Below, piece after piece: positions 18,852 to 27,838 of a stretch of 64,000 bases of DNA. The DNA is from Marinomonas sp. THO17 (GTDB lineage: Bacteria > Pseudomonadota > Gammaproteobacteria > Pseudomonadales > Marinomonadaceae). A model generated the notes under the pieces. The model did not search any database. It saw only the letters and a list, made by a program, of their open reading frames with translations, and had not been told where the DNA came from. Both the position numbers and the translations under genes were made by a program. The stretch is taken from NCBI RefSeq assembly GCF_040436405.1, contig NZ_AP031575.1, positions 3,027,501-3,091,500 of the forward strand. Direction: 5' to 3'. Position 1 is the first letter of the stretch. Every line of letters starts with the position of its first letter.

Positions 18852-19933
18852 AACGCTTTCTCCTGTTCTAGGACTGTCGTCTCAATGGGAATCAAAATAT
18901 TGAATTCTGTGTGTTTTGGCTCACTGTTACATTCCACTATGCCTTGATGTTGGTTAATAACAGATTGTGCAATAGAAAGGCCAAGTCCAGTGCCATCGGC
19001 ACGGCCGCTGACCATAGGATAAAATAGGGTGTTTAAAATGTGCTCGGGAATGCCTGGGCCATTATCCACTATACTGATTTTACATACTAAGCGGTGACGC
19101 TTTGAACCAATGGTAAATTGACGAAGTGTACGTGTAACAATGTGAATGGTTTTGTCTTGATTGTTTTCATCTGCCATCAGTGCTTGCATGGCATTTCGGG
19201 TAATATTAAGTAAGGCCTGAATAAGCTGTGATTCATCACCGATAAGATCGGGGATACTTGGATCATAGTCGCGAATGAGATGAATTTGATTGTCGGTTTC
19301 GACGGAAATCAATTGTCGAACCCGTTCAATGACTTTGTGAATATTCAGTGCTTTATTTTTGGGCAATTGACGTGGACCAAGTAATCGATCGACTAAGTCT
19401 CGCAGGCGATCCGATTCTTCAATGATGACTTGAGTATAATCTTTTAAAGCTTCATCGCTAAAGGCACGACTAATTAGCTGAGCTGCACCACGAATGCCAC
19501 CTAATGGGTTTTTAATTTCATGAGCCAAACCACGCACTAACTCCTTGCTGCTTTCGTGGTTGGCAATGATCTCATCTTCTTTTGAAATACGCTTCATTCG
19601 ATCTCTTGGGTAGAGTTCAATAATCAGGCTTTCGGTAAAGTTTGAAGAGCCCATCACCGGAGTCACTGTATAGTCACAGAAGAGCTTTTTGCCATTGCTG
19701 CACTCAATTTCAGCTTCACGTTTGGTAAAAGGATGGCCGGACTCAATGGCAGAATGAAGTGCTTCAATGCTTTCTTCACCTTCGCGGAATGCGGCACTTA
19801 AATCATTGCCATAAATTCGACGGCGACTGACTGCCAAAAGCATTTCCGCCGCTGGATTTAGATATTCGATTTCTAATGTATTGTTAAGCTCAACAACGGC
19901 AGTTGATAAGTGATCTATAAGTAGGTTGTACAC
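18848..19933 (-). CDS. ntrB: Nitrogen regulation sensor kinase NtrB
   Basis: 361 residues, no membrane segment: PAS domain (about 5-115), HisKA domain with phospho-acceptor His138 in GLAHEIKNPLGG, and an ATPase domain with N box ITRNAMQAL, DNGPGIP and the G2 box ADGTGLGLSIAQ. PII (GlnB) would switch it between kinase and phosphatase. The start is GTG at 19933, with GAGAGG 8 nt upstream. The gene has its own promoter region after the glnA terminator, with a candidate NtrC site, so it is partly uncoupled from glnA. Confidence 0.95.
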   Translation of the reverse strand: MYNLLIDHLSTAVVELNNTLEIEYLNPAAEMLLAVSRRRIYGNDLSAAFREGEESIEALHSAIESGHPFTKREAEIECSNGKKLFCDYTVTPVMGSSNFTESLIIELYPRDRMKRISKEDEIIANHESSKELVRGLAHEIKNPLGGIRGAAQLISRAFSDEALKDYTQVIIEESDRLRDLVDRLLGPRQLPKNKALNIHKVIERVRQLISVETDNQIHLIRDYDPSIPDLIGDESQLIQALLNITRNAMQALMADENNQDKTIHIVTRTLRQFTIGSKRHRLVCKISIVDNGPGIPEHILNTLFYPMVSGRADGTGLGLSIAQSVINQHQGIVECNSEPKHTEFNILIPIETTVLEQEKAL

Positions 19934-20042
19934 TGCATTCGCCTCTCTTCTGACGTTTAATTAACTGCAAAAAACGAACCAACATTGGGCAAATTAAAAG
20001 CGCTTGTTTTTCAAGAGTCTCATTTTTTTATGAAAAGTGTTT

Positions 20043-20059
20043 TGCACTATTATAGCGCA
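20043..20059 (-). promoter_or_regulatory. ntrBC promoter with overlapping NtrC-like site
   Basis: TGCACTATTATAGCGCA is an imperfect dyad close to the NtrC consensus TGCACC-N5-GGTGCA. On the minus strand it contains TATAAT, a perfect -10 box facing ntrB, about 110 bp upstream of its start. The -35 region is weak. In enteric bacteria NtrC represses glnL(ntrB) from a site over its promoter; the same negative feedback is inferred here. Confidence 0.55.
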
Positions 20060-20090
20060 TGAAAAAAGTGTTGTTTTTTTTAGTGCAAAA

Positions 20091-20120
20091 AAAAGCCCCG
20101 AACTGTGTCGGGGCTTTTTT
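20091..20120 (-). terminator. Terminator of glnA
   Basis: On the minus strand GCCCCGACA pairs with TGT(T)CGGGGC-type sequence (stem AAGCCCCGA/TCGGGGCTT) and ends in a run of T; the complementary run makes it symmetrical. It sits 15 nt after the glnA stop and separates glnA from ntrBC. Confidence 0.85.
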
Positions 20121-20135
20121 GATGTTTAGTATGAC

Positions 20136-21542
20136 TTAAACACTGTAGTAAAGATCGAACTCTACTGGGTGAGTGGTCATGTTCACACGCTCAACTTCTT
20201 CAGACTTAAGATCGATGTAAGCGTCGATCATCTCATCAGAGAATACACCGCCTTCTGTTAGGAATGCGCGGTCATCAGATAGACACTGAAGCGCTTCTTC
20301 TAGGCTACCAGCAACGGTTGGGATGGCAGCAGCTTCTTCAGCAGGAAGATCGTAAAGGTCTTTGTCTGCAGCGTCACCAGGGTGAATTTTGTTTTTGATA
20401 CCGTCAAGGCCAGCCATCAACATAGCAGCGAAAGCTAGGTATGGGTTCGCAGTTGGATCAGGGAAACGTGCTTCGATACGTTTTGCTTTCGGGCTTGCTA
20501 CGTATGGAATACGGATAGAAGCAGAACGGTTACGAGCAGAGTAAGCTAGCATTACAGGTGCTTCGAAACCTGGAACAAGACGCTTGTAAGAGTTGGTAGA
20601 AGCGTTAGCAAAAGCATTGATTGCTTTAGCGTGCTTGATGATACCACCAATGTAGAATAAAGCTGTCTCAGATAGACCAGCGTACTGATCGCCAGAGAAT
20701 TGGTTTACACCGTCTTTCCAGAAAGATTGGTGAACGTGCATACCAGAACCGTTATCACCTACGATTGGTTTAGGCATGAAGGTCGCTGTTTTGCCGAAAG
20801 CGTGAGCAACATTATGTACACAGTACTTCAATACTTGTACTTCGTCAGCTTTCTTAACAAGTGTGTTGAACTTAACACCGATTTCATTTTGACCAGAAGT
20901 GGCTACTTCGTGGTGGTGAACTTCCACTTCAAGCCCCATAGTTTCCATTGCGCCACACATTGCAGAGCGAAGGTCATGATGAGAATCAACTGGAGGTACT
21001 GGGAAGTAACCGCCTTTAACACGAGGACGGTGACCCATGTTGCCACCTTCAATTTTTTTGCCAGAAGACCAAGCAGCTTCTTCTGCATTGATTTCAACTG
21101 AACAACCTGACATGTCTGCTTTCCAGCGAACATCGTCAAATACGAAGAATTCTGGCTCAGGACCGAAGAAAGCTGTGTCACCCAAACCAGTCGATTTTAG
21201 ATATTCTTCTGCACGTAGGGCAACAGAACGAGGATCACGATCATAACCTTGCATTGTAGAAGGCTCGATGATGTTACAACGGATGATAACAGTTGGCTCT
21301 TCAGTGAAAGGATCAATCAAAGCGGTATCATCTTGTGGCATCATGATCATGTCTGATTCGTTAATGCCTTTCCAGCCAGCGATGGAAGAACCATCAAACA
21401 TCTGACCATTTTCAAAAAACTCTTCATCTACAGAAGATGCTGGAATAGATACGTGTTGCTCTTTACCTTTAAAGTCAGTAAAACGAAGGTCAACCCACTT
21501 CGCGTCATGCTCGGCAATCAAGGCAAGGGTCTTGTTTGACAT
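20136..21542 (-). CDS. glnA: Glutamine synthetase type I
   Basis: 468 residues, dodecameric GSI-beta type. It joins ammonia and glutamate with ATP. Signatures: [16 protein letters not shown], the ATP-binding [16 protein letters not shown], and the adenylylation loop [11 protein letters not shown] with the target Tyr397, so GlnE control is expected. It has a sigma-54 promoter with upstream NtrC-like sites and is divergent from thiI and upstream of ntrBC, the usual pseudomonad arrangement. Confidence 0.98.
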   Translation of the reverse strand: MSNKTLALIAEHDAKWVDLRFTDFKGKEQHVSIPASSVDEEFFENGQMFDGSSIAGWKGINESDMIMMPQDDTALIDPFTEEPTVIIRCNIIEPSTMQGYDRDPRSVALRAEEYLKSTGLGDTAFFGPEPEFFVFDDVRWKADMSGCSVEINAEEAAWSSGKKIEGGNMGHRPRVKGGYFPVPPVDSHHDLRSAMCGAMETMGLEVEVHHHEVATSGQNEIGVKFNTLVKKADEVQVLKYCVHNVAHAFGKTATFMPKPIVGDNGSGMHVHQSFWKDGVNQFSGDQYAGLSETALFYIGGIIKHAKAINAFANASTNSYKRLVPGFEAPVMLAYSARNRSASIRIPYVASPKAKRIEARFPDPTANPYLAFAAMLMAGLDGIKNKIHPGDAADKDLYDLPAEEAAAIPTVAGSLEEALQCLSDDRAFLTEGGVFSDEMIDAYIDLKSEEVERVNMTTHPVEFDLYYSV

Positions 21543-21626
21543 AGTTTTTCTCCAGTCGTAGTTTTAAAGCTTTCATAGCTTTTCGTTTGATAGTGCTTCA
21601 AAGCAAAGCACAATTTCCCCAATATA

Positions 21627-21644
21627 AAGCACAACTTGTGCCAG
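21627..21644 (-). promoter_or_regulatory. Sigma-54 promoter of glnA
   Basis: On the minus strand CTGGCACAAGTTGTGCTT: GG and GC are 10 bp apart and TGGCAC is perfect. Start of transcription would be near 21617, giving a leader of about 75 nt before glnA. Confidence 0.8.
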
Positions 21645-21705
21645 AAGTTTGTGCGATCAAAAAAAATCATAAAAAACATAGGGATAAACAAACTGTATAA
21701 AAATT

Positions 21706-21766
21706 GTGCACAGAAGTGTGACCCATAAAAACACACAAAAATGACAAAATGCACCAATTAGTTTCA
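21706..21766. promoter_or_regulatory. Candidate NtrC enhancer sites upstream of glnA
   Basis: TGCACCAATTAGTTTCA (21750-21766) has one perfect half and four of six in the other half of the NtrC dyad. A second, weaker GTGCACAGAAGTGTG element lies at 21706-21720. They are 60-140 bp upstream of the sigma-54 promoter, the normal enhancer distance. The rest of the 335-bp glnA-thiI gap holds a TATAAT at 21830-21835 that could serve thiI, without a good -35 box. Confidence 0.55.
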
Positions 21767-21877
21767 ATATTCCTTTCTATGTTTCTTTTTGGTGCAAATA
21801 TTAAATTTTCGTATCTGGATGCTTTTCTTTATAATGCGCTCTCTTTTTAACCAGCTAATACGAAACGCACATTTTTT

Positions 21878-23329
21878 ATGAAATTTATTGTTAAGTTCTT
21901 CCCCGAAATCACCATCAAAAGCCGTCCTGTTCGAAAAGCTTTTATTAAACAACTTCGTCATAATCTCAAGCTGGTGTTAAAGAAACATGACACAGATGTT
22001 GTAGTGGCAGGTAACTGGGATTTCATTGAAGTTTTATCCGAAAAAGATGAACTACGAGAAGACTTTACCTATGTGCTTTCCCGTGTGGCTGGTATTGCAC
22101 ATTTTCAGTACGTACGTGAGTTTCCGCTTACCACTCTTGATGCCATTGTTGATCAAGCCTTAGAGTCCTATGGCGATGTATTAAAAGACGCTATTTTTGC
22201 TGTGCGTGTTAAGCGCGTTGGTCAGCATGAGTTTTCATCTGTAGAGGCGGAGCGTTATATTGGCGGTTGCTTGAAAGCCAAAAGTGGTGCTCAAGCAGTG
22301 CGTTTGAAGAAGCCTGACGTGTTAGTGCCCATCGATATTCGTGACGATCGAGTCTGGTTGATAGAGCAACGTGTTGAAGGTCTAGGAGGCTATCCTTTAG
22401 GCTCTCAAGATTCTGTATTGTCTTTAATTTCAGGTGGTTATGATTCAACCGTGAGTTCGTATTTGACCATGAGTCGTGGTTTAAAGACACATTTTTGTTT
22501 CTTTAACTTAGGTGGCGATGCTCATGAAATTGGTGTTAAGCAAGTATCCAACTTTATTTGGGAAAAATACGGCTCAGCATTGAATGTGAAATTCATCACC
22601 ATTCCATTTGAAGCTGTGGTGGGTGAAATACTGACCAAAGTCGATAACTCTGAAATGGGTGTTATTCTAAAACGTATGATGTTAAGAGCCGCTTCTCAAA
22701 TAATGGAAGGCGTTGGCGCAAAAGCATTAGTAACCGGGGAGAGTATCGCACAGGTGTCCAGTCAAACCCTGGTTAATTTAAAAGTGATTGATCAGGTGAC
22801 AGACGAGTTGGTCATTCGACCATTGATGACCACCAATAAACAAGAAATCATAGATAAAGCCATTGAAATAGGCACGGCACCATTCGCCGCTAGCATGCCA
22901 GAATTTTGTGGTGTGATTTCTGTGAAGCCGACCACGCGTGCCAAAATGCATCGTATTGAGCGTGAAGAAGCCAAATTTGACTTCGCCGTGTTAGAAAAGG
23001 CCATTGAAGACGCTAAGGTGATATCGATCCAAAATGTGATGGACGATGTAGAGAAGCAATATCAAGGTGAAGTGCCAGTCGTGCGTATGCCGGTTGGTGA
23101 TGAAGTCATCATCGACATTCGTCACCCTGATGAGGCCGAACGAAAACCCCTTAAAGTAAGTGGTCGTCCTGTCAAAGCCATTCCTTTCTTTGCTTTAGAA
23201 TCGGGTTGGGCCGACATGCCAGCCGAAACCACGCATTTGTTGTATTGTGGTAAAGGTGTGATGAGCCGAATCCATGCCTCTTATTTGTTAGGTAAAGGCT
23301 ACAGCAATGTAGGAATTTACTTGCCTTAA
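21878..23329 (+). CDS. thiI: tRNA 4-thiouridine synthase / thiamine sulfur carrier enzyme ThiI
   Basis: 483 residues, the long gammaproteobacterial form with rhodanese domain. Order: ferredoxin-like and THUMP domain (about 1-165), PP-loop ATPase (about 175-370, SLISGGYDSTVSSYL), rhodanese domain (about 400-483) with active Cys457 in LLYCGKGVMSR. It adenylates U8 of tRNA and transfers persulfide sulfur received from IscS; the rhodanese part also serves thiazole formation. Divergent from glnA. A perfect terminator follows, and that terminator is repeated further on as part of the island described below. Confidence 0.96.
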   Translation: MKFIVKFFPEITIKSRPVRKAFIKQLRHNLKLVLKKHDTDVVVAGNWDFIEVLSEKDELREDFTYVLSRVAGIAHFQYVREFPLTTLDAIVDQALESYGDVLKDAIFAVRVKRVGQHEFSSVEAERYIGGCLKAKSGAQAVRLKKPDVLVPIDIRDDRVWLIEQRVEGLGGYPLGSQDSVLSLISGGYDSTVSSYLTMSRGLKTHFCFFNLGGDAHEIGVKQVSNFIWEKYGSALNVKFITIPFEAVVGEILTKVDNSEMGVILKRMMLRAASQIMEGVGAKALVTGESIAQVSSQTLVNLKVIDQVTDELVIRPLMTTNKQEIIDKAIEIGTAPFAASMPEFCGVISVKPTTRAKMHRIEREEAKFDFAVLEKAIEDAKVISIQNVMDDVEKQYQGEVPVVRMPVGDEVIIDIRHPDEAERKPLKVSGRPVKAIPFFALESGWADMPAETTHLLYCGKGVMSRIHASYLLGKGYSNVGIYLP

Positions 23330-23361
23330 CCTTATTTTAGGCAAAGTCTGTATGAGGCAAA

Positions 23362-23389
23362 AAGCCAACTCTTTTGAGTTGGCTTTTTT
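23362..23389 (+). terminator. thiI terminator, first copy of the repeated unit
   Basis: AAGCCAACTC, a TTTT loop, GAGTTGGCTT and a T run: a perfect 10-bp stem. The same 27 bases recur at 26121-26147 and a weaker form at 28444-28474, each time followed by a modF 3' end on the minus strand. Confidence 0.9.
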
Positions 23390-23401
23390 GTTGGCATGAA
23401 C

Positions 23402-23521
23402 TTAATGATTCTTTTGCAGGGTGAGGTGATTTGCTATGCCGTTAATCTTGTCCTCGGCATGATGGTTCACGTAAAGCGCAGTGGTGTGTTGGCTGACGCA
23501 TATTTTTTCGATTAAGGCCAA
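23402..23521 (-). pseudogene. Remnant of the modF 3' end (copy A)
   Basis: Read on the minus strand this encodes LALIEKICVSQHTTALYVNHHAEDKINGIANHL-type residues (shown in parts: LIEKICVSQHTT, YVNHHAEDKINGIANHL), matching the last 40 residues of the complete modF at 28496. Over 66 bp (GCATGATGG to GGCCAAT) the DNA differs at only 4 positions; toward the stop codon it diverges more. Homology ends abruptly near 23521. There is no ABC domain left, so it cannot be a working gene. It marks the left border of the island. Confidence 0.85.
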
Positions 23522-23654
23522 TTCAAGATACTGGGTACAAATCACTTTCCTAAATCCTCCTTTAATTCTCGCGTTTTTCCCTGAGTTTAGCGCCATGAAA
23601 AGCGATACGCTTTTTAACTACTGGAAAAAAGCCAACCATTAAAGGAGCAATCTG

Positions 23655-26003
23655 ATGCCAAATAATCCCCTTCAAGGCAGGGCAGATCCGAGTGATAAGT
23701 CGTCTGCAAATCCTATCACTGCTGTCAGACAAATTGCCAAAGGAGCCTCATCAGGACAACTATTGGGTGAACAACTATTAATTCGTTATGGTAAGGCCAA
23801 TAATATTGACAATCCAACAAGCATTACTCAACAGCAAATCCTTGATACTTTTATCGTTACTGGCTTGGATTTTGTCGGCCAGACCTCTCATGGATACGGT
23901 GCCAAAGGCGTGGGTGTTGGTATCGATTTTGGTGTCGATATTGGCAAAGCGGTACTGCCCGGATTCGTCACTGCCGGTGCTAATGTTAATTTGACTGCAT
24001 CGGGTGCGAGCGAAGTGTTGGTCGCTTTGACCCGTCAACCTTGTGAACTGAATGTCCATCCCATCTGTTTGATGACTGCCAAAGGCAAACTATGGGAAGG
24101 AGAATTGGGTATTGGCGCATCGATTGGATTGATAGCTTCCGCCTCAATCAATGCTTCGGGCCAGTCCAGTACTATGATGACTAGTGATGAGGAAGGTGAC
24201 CGACAAAAAAAAGATGCACAGCAGCAGTTTGGTACTTATGGCACGTTAGCATTAGAGCAAATTGCTTTAGAGGCTTCCGCTAGTATTGGGGCAGAAGCTA
24301 ATGCCAAGTATCACGGCGAATTAATGATGCTACGAGACCCTTACCCTTCTTGGTATAACAGTGTAAGAGATCCTGCGCTAGAGGAAATTTTCTATGAACT
24401 GGTTGACTATGGTAGTAAAAAAGGCAGCAAGTCGAGGATCAAACAATTTTTTGAGCGAGAAAGTAAAACGATAGGGCCATTGTTTAAAGAGTTAAGTTTC
24501 TGGCAAAACATTCAAAAATCCATCACAGGTGGCGATATTTCGTTTAATCAACTACTAGAGAGTTTATCCGATGCCAGCGAATGGCTACTGCGCATTCAGG
24601 CTATCAACGCACGTGATAAGCAGGAAATCATCTCGACGTTAAACCAACTATCCAGCCAAATAAAAGAACAAAAGGAAAAAAACTGGTTTGTGCGGCGTTT
24701 TGATAAGACTGAAAAGCGCGAAGTAAAAATAGCCGCGCTGCAGTATTTTGAGGATCAAGGCTTTAACCTCTTGTTGCCCGAAAAAGGATTAAGTGGCTAT
24801 CCGAGTTTAGTAAGCTGGCAAAAAGCCATTTCCTGGATACAAGAAGCTTTAGCTTTAGATGCATCAAAACTTAATGAATTACTTGGTGAAGTTATTCATC
24901 ACCAAAAAGTCATCGCCTACTTCAAAAATAAGCCAGCATCCTCAACGACGGTGCCAGTCCCAGCTTATTCATTCAGGCGTAATCATCTATGTTTTGTTAA
25001 TCTATGGGGGCATGCTGCAGCGGCAGGAGCGGGGGCTAAAATAGCACTTTCTGGTACGGCTACCCCAGCTTTGTCGCTGGCCAGCAATGCAGGAGTAAGT
25101 GTCAGCGGCGAGAAAAAATGGACGAGCTATCGCCTTCAACAATTTGAAGTGTCTCCTACTAAAAACGAAGAGCAGATCGATGAGCGTATTTTTACTCAGG
25201 ACAGCTGCATTACTTATTCTCAAGCAGCCATCAAAGGAGAGGCGGCATTAAAAATTTCTTTGGTGGGTATGGACCCGGTGAAGAAACTCTCTGGTAAATC
25301 GGCTGAAGTTTCCAAAGATAAAGTCTTGGTCAATACCTTGGGATATCATTCTGCACAGTTCACTTGGCAGCCAGTACTAAAAGCGACAGAAGTCAATTTG
25401 GAAGAGGGGACAGGACTAACATACGGCTATTCCATTACAGTGGCAAACCTAAACAAGATCATTGCGAACGCACCTGGTAGTGACAAGTTGTTGAATACCC
25501 TTGCTGACTTATTGCGCGTATCGACAACCGATTTGCTTACTGTTATCACAGCTGGAAAATGGATTACAAAAAGCGAGCTACCAGCTCCAGTATTATTGTT
25601 AGAAAGCACGTTTGCGGTAGGTGAAGGTTCAAGTGCTCGTGTTAACTGGGGTGAACATCTTGAACCACAGCTTTGTGAACACGCGCGTAGCCAACTAATT
25701 GAACGCACGAGCGCGGCAATTGAAGCGGATAAGAGTTTGTCTGCTGACGAGAAAAAATGCCTACAAACGATTCGCTTCCGCTATAGAATTGCGGATGTTT
25801 TAGACGACAGTAACTCCTTCAAATTAGGTATTCCAGTCGGTATATTCAATGTGGGAATAGAGCTTAATGCGGTTGCACGAGCTGGCGCTTTCGGTATCGT
25901 CGATTTACACACTCATTGGTTTGGAAAAGATTCGGAATCCTTAAACCGTAAAGCCAATTATCCGGCTAAAAGCGTTCCAACTACAACATTATTGCATCAA
26001 TAA
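23655..26003 (+). CDS. Large protein of unknown family (island module 1)
   Basis: 782 residues, not recognised. No signal peptide, no clear membrane helix. Several Ala/Gly/Ser-rich stretches with alternating small and hydrophobic residues suggest beta strands: about 95-115 (FVTAGANVNLTASGASEVLV), about 150-170 (GELGIGASIGLIASASINAS), about 200-225, about 450-480 (AAAAGAGAKIALSGTATPAL) and near 745 (VGIELNAVARAGAFGI). Between them lies a charged, probably helical region (about 240-430) with KKGSKSRIKQFFERESK. AAAGGAG 7 nt before the ATG gives a clear start. It is the sole gene of its module, flanked by modF-tail copies A and B. The pattern could suit a pore-forming or assembly-forming protein, but no function can be claimed. 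Confidence 0.75.
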   Translation: MPNNPLQGRADPSDKSSANPITAVRQIAKGASSGQLLGEQLLIRYGKANNIDNPTSITQQQILDTFIVTGLDFVGQTSHGYGAKGVGVGIDFGVDIGKAVLPGFVTAGANVNLTASGASEVLVALTRQPCELNVHPICLMTAKGKLWEGELGIGASIGLIASASINASGQSSTMMTSDEEGDRQKKDAQQQFGTYGTLALEQIALEASASIGAEANAKYHGELMMLRDPYPSWYNSVRDPALEEIFYELVDYGSKKGSKSRIKQFFERESKTIGPLFKELSFWQNIQKSITGGDISFNQLLESLSDASEWLLRIQAINARDKQEIISTLNQLSSQIKEQKEKNWFVRRFDKTEKREVKIAALQYFEDQGFNLLLPEKGLSGYPSLVSWQKAISWIQEALALDASKLNELLGEVIHHQKVIAYFKNKPASSTTVPVPAYSFRRNHLCFVNLWGHAAAAGAGAKIALSGTATPALSLASNAGVSVSGEKKWTSYRLQQFEVSPTKNEEQIDERIFTQDSCITYSQAAIKGEAALKISLVGMDPVKKLSGKSAEVSKDKVLVNTLGYHSAQFTWQPVLKATEVNLEEGTGLTYGYSITVANLNKIIANAPGSDKLLNTLADLLRVSTTDLLTVITAGKWITKSELPAPVLLLESTFAVGEGSSARVNWGEHLEPQLCEHARSQLIERTSAAIEADKSLSADEKKCLQTIRFRYRIADVLDDSNSFKLGIPVGIFNVGIELNAVARAGAFGIVDLHTHWFGKDSESLNRKANYPAKSVPTTTLLHQ

Positions 26004-26120
26004 TAAAAAGAGAGTTTAAGTAAGTTACTTGTTAAGTAAGTTGTTGAGAGTTCCACCTATTCTTCTTAAGTATTGGCTCTCAATATCACCTTATAATCGT
26101 TAAGTTTAATTTTGTGCTTG

Positions 26121-26147
26121 AAGCCAACTCTTTTGAGTTGGCTTTTT
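26121..26147 (+). terminator. Second copy of the island terminator
   Basis: Identical over 27 bases to the thiI terminator core at 23362. It ends module 1, about 120 bp after the 782-residue gene. The 376-bp gap 26004-26379 contains this terminator, modF-tail copy B and a short reading-frame remnant. Confidence 0.88.
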
Positions 26148-26151
26148 GGTT

Positions 26152-26250
26152 TTATAAGGTAAGGTTAGCTAATGCCAAATAATTGTCTATTCCTGTGATT
26201 TTGTCTTTCGTGTGATGGTAAACATACCGATATAAATCTTTATTAAACCC
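26152..26250 (-). pseudogene. Remnant of the modF 3' end (copy B)
   Basis: On the minus strand, in frame to a TAA at 26154-26152, it reads YVYHHTKDKITGIDNYL followed by ALANLTL. The intact modF has YVNHHAEDKIKGIENYL and copy A YVNHHAEDKINGIANHL. Differences are mostly third-base or conservative, so it derives from a related but different modF gene, not from recent duplication of the local one. No ABC domain remains. It separates the two cargo modules. Confidence 0.75.
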
Positions 26251-26251
26251 T

Positions 26252-26327
26252 CTTTGCAGAAGACACTTTAGCTACCACGGAGAATGAATCTTTTGAGGCA
26301 GTTAAAAATGATTTGCTTGATAAATGA
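26252..26327 (+). pseudogene. Possible carboxy-terminal remnant of a lost gene
   Basis: A reading frame without a start codon ends EDTLATTENESFEAVKNDLL-DK and a TGA at 26325-26327. The composition looks like real coding sequence (acidic, helical). It lies directly after copy B and before the stbD-like gene, as expected of debris left by an earlier insertion. The family is not recognisable and the call is weak. Confidence 0.3.
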
Positions 26328-26379
26328 TCAGCTGAAAATTAAAATGACCTTTTATTAGGTCGATTAAAGGTGCTTTAAA

Positions 26380-26628
26380 ATGACTTCTAGAATTCTTTCC
26401 GACGTGGCTGCAAGCATTACGGAATTTAAAGCCAATCCGATGAAAGTTGCCGCAAGTGCTCATGGTAAAGCCGTTGCGGTATTAAATCGAAATGAACCTG
26501 CGTTTTACTGTGTCCCTGCTGAAACTTATGAAGCCTTAATGGATAAATTGGAAGATATGGAACTGGTTGCAATCACGAAGGAACGCGCAGATGAAGAAAG
26601 TATTTCAGTCAGCATTACTGACTTATAA
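26380..26628 (+). CDS. Orphan antitoxin of the Phd/YefM type, StbD-like
   Basis: 82 residues. The sequence RILSDVAASITEFKANPMKVAASAHGKAVAVLNRNEPAFYCVP and ALMDKLEDMELVAITKERADEES closely follow StbD, antitoxin of the StbDE (RelE-type) stabilisation modules of plasmids and integrons. It would bind DNA with its amino-terminal half and a toxin with the rest. No StbE/RelE toxin follows: the next 85 bp up to the ATPase gene are non-coding. It may be a solitary remnant, protect against related toxins, or regulate the ATPase operon downstream. An AAAGG site precedes the ATG. Confidence 0.85.
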   Translation: MTSRILSDVAASITEFKANPMKVAASAHGKAVAVLNRNEPAFYCVPAETYEALMDKLEDMELVAITKERADEESISVSITDL

Positions 26629-26713
26629 TTTTAGTCCTAGCTCAATTGAATCGTGTCAGTCATGATCTCTTGGTATACTGTGGCTTATATTGAATGCAGT
26701 TTGTAGGTGTACA

Positions 26714-27838
26714 ATGACGGATAACCAGAGCACACACTTAGAGCGTGTCGTGATTAAAGGTTTCAAATCTATCAAAGAGATGGATTTAGAAATGAAGCCC
26801 ATCAATATTGTCATTGGAGCGAATGGCTCGGGCAAGTCTAATTTTATTTCCTTATTTACTTTCTTACGAACTTTGTCAGAAGGGAAATTACAGACTTATG
26901 TTGAAAAAAATGGTTTCGCAAATGCATTTTTCCACTTTGGCTCTAAAACCACACCTCAAATCGAAATTGATATAAATGTCGGGCAAAATGGATATCATGC
27001 AAAATTCAGCCACGGAACAAATGATGACAATTTAGTTTTTCAGAAAGAGTTTTGTACTTACATTGGGTCAGGTAAGCACTTTGATATTAAAGGCCAAAAG
27101 GGAGAAAGTGGTCTTCTACCTGGGTCTGCTGCTGATAGCTCATATGTTAGAAAGTATACTCGTCAATATTTGGACAGATGCCGTGTTTATCATTTCCACG
27201 ATACAAGCCCAACAGCTTCATTCAAAAAAGCATCCTCTTTAGAATCTATAGATTACTTACATCATGATGCTGGTAATTTAGCCGCATTCTTATATGAGTT
27301 GAAAAATAGTGATGAGAGTCATGATTTCTACAAAAGCTATCGGGATATAGTGGATGCTATACAAACGGTAGCGCCTTATTTCCACGATTTTTATCTTGAG
27401 CCGCGGGGCAACGAAGGAGAAGAAAAAGTGTTGTTACGGTGGATTCATCGTGATCATGATGAACCTTTTTCTGCGAATCAACTTTCTGATGGTACTGCGC
27501 GTTTTATTTGTATGGCTACTCTCTTTCTACAACCTAAGGTACTTAGGCCTGAGTCTATTATTCTCGATGAGCCAGAGCTTGGCTTGCATCCTGCTGCTTT
27601 AGAGGTATTAGCCGATATAGTTAAAGCAACGGCGAAAGAAAACCAAGTTATCTGCTCAACTCAGTCAGTCACCTTTGCTAACCAGTTTAATCCAGAAGAT
27701 TTTATTGTGGTAGATCAGGAAAAGGGCGCATCAACGTTTAAACGGGTTGATGAGGCGGCTCTAAAAGATTGGTTAGAAGATTACTCCATGGGAGATATTT
27801 GGTCTAAAAATATTATTGGAGGGCGACCTGAATGGTAA
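26714..27838 (+). CDS. OLD-like AAA family ATPase (island module 2)
   Basis: 374 residues from the ATG at 26714 (AGG 6 nt upstream; the longer frame opens with a TTG and is less likely). It begins LERVVIKGFKSIKEMDLEMKPINIVIGANGSGKS, with Walker A at about 35-42, typical of the AAA_15/AAA_21 class that includes OLD, RloA and the ATPases of several abortive-infection systems. The signature-like QLSDGTARFICM, Walker B ESIILDEPELGLHP and the ICSTQS switch are intact. It ends by overlapping the next gene by 7 nt. An ATPase of this class joined to a small TOPRIM-like partner is a common anti-phage design, in which the ATPase senses infection and frees a nuclease. That role is inferred, not shown. 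Confidence 0.88.
   Translation: MTDNQSTHLERVVIKGFKSIKEMDLEMKPINIVIGANGSGKSNFISLFTFLRTLSEGKLQTYVEKNGFANAFFHFGSKTTPQIEIDINVGQNGYHAKFSHGTNDDNLVFQKEFCTYIGSGKHFDIKGQKGESGLLPGSAADSSYVRKYTRQYLDRCRVYHFHDTSPTASFKKASSLESIDYLHHDAGNLAAFLYELKNSDESHDFYKSYRDIVDAIQTVAPYFHDFYLEPRGNEGEEKVLLRWIHRDHDEPFSANQLSDGTARFICMATLFLQPKVLRPESIILDEPELGLHPAALEVLADIVKATAKENQVICSTQSVTFANQFNPEDFIVVDQEKGASTFKRVDEAALKDWLEDYSMGDIWSKNIIGGRPEW

Noticed and set aside
23402..23596. A 64-residue gene next to thiI
   Set aside because: Its homology is only to the last 40 residues of ModF and stops sharply at 23521; it is a remnant, not a gene.
26629..26713. A toxin partner for the StbD-like antitoxin
   Set aside because: No reading frame of suitable length or RelE/StbE motif occurs between it and the ATPase gene on either strand.
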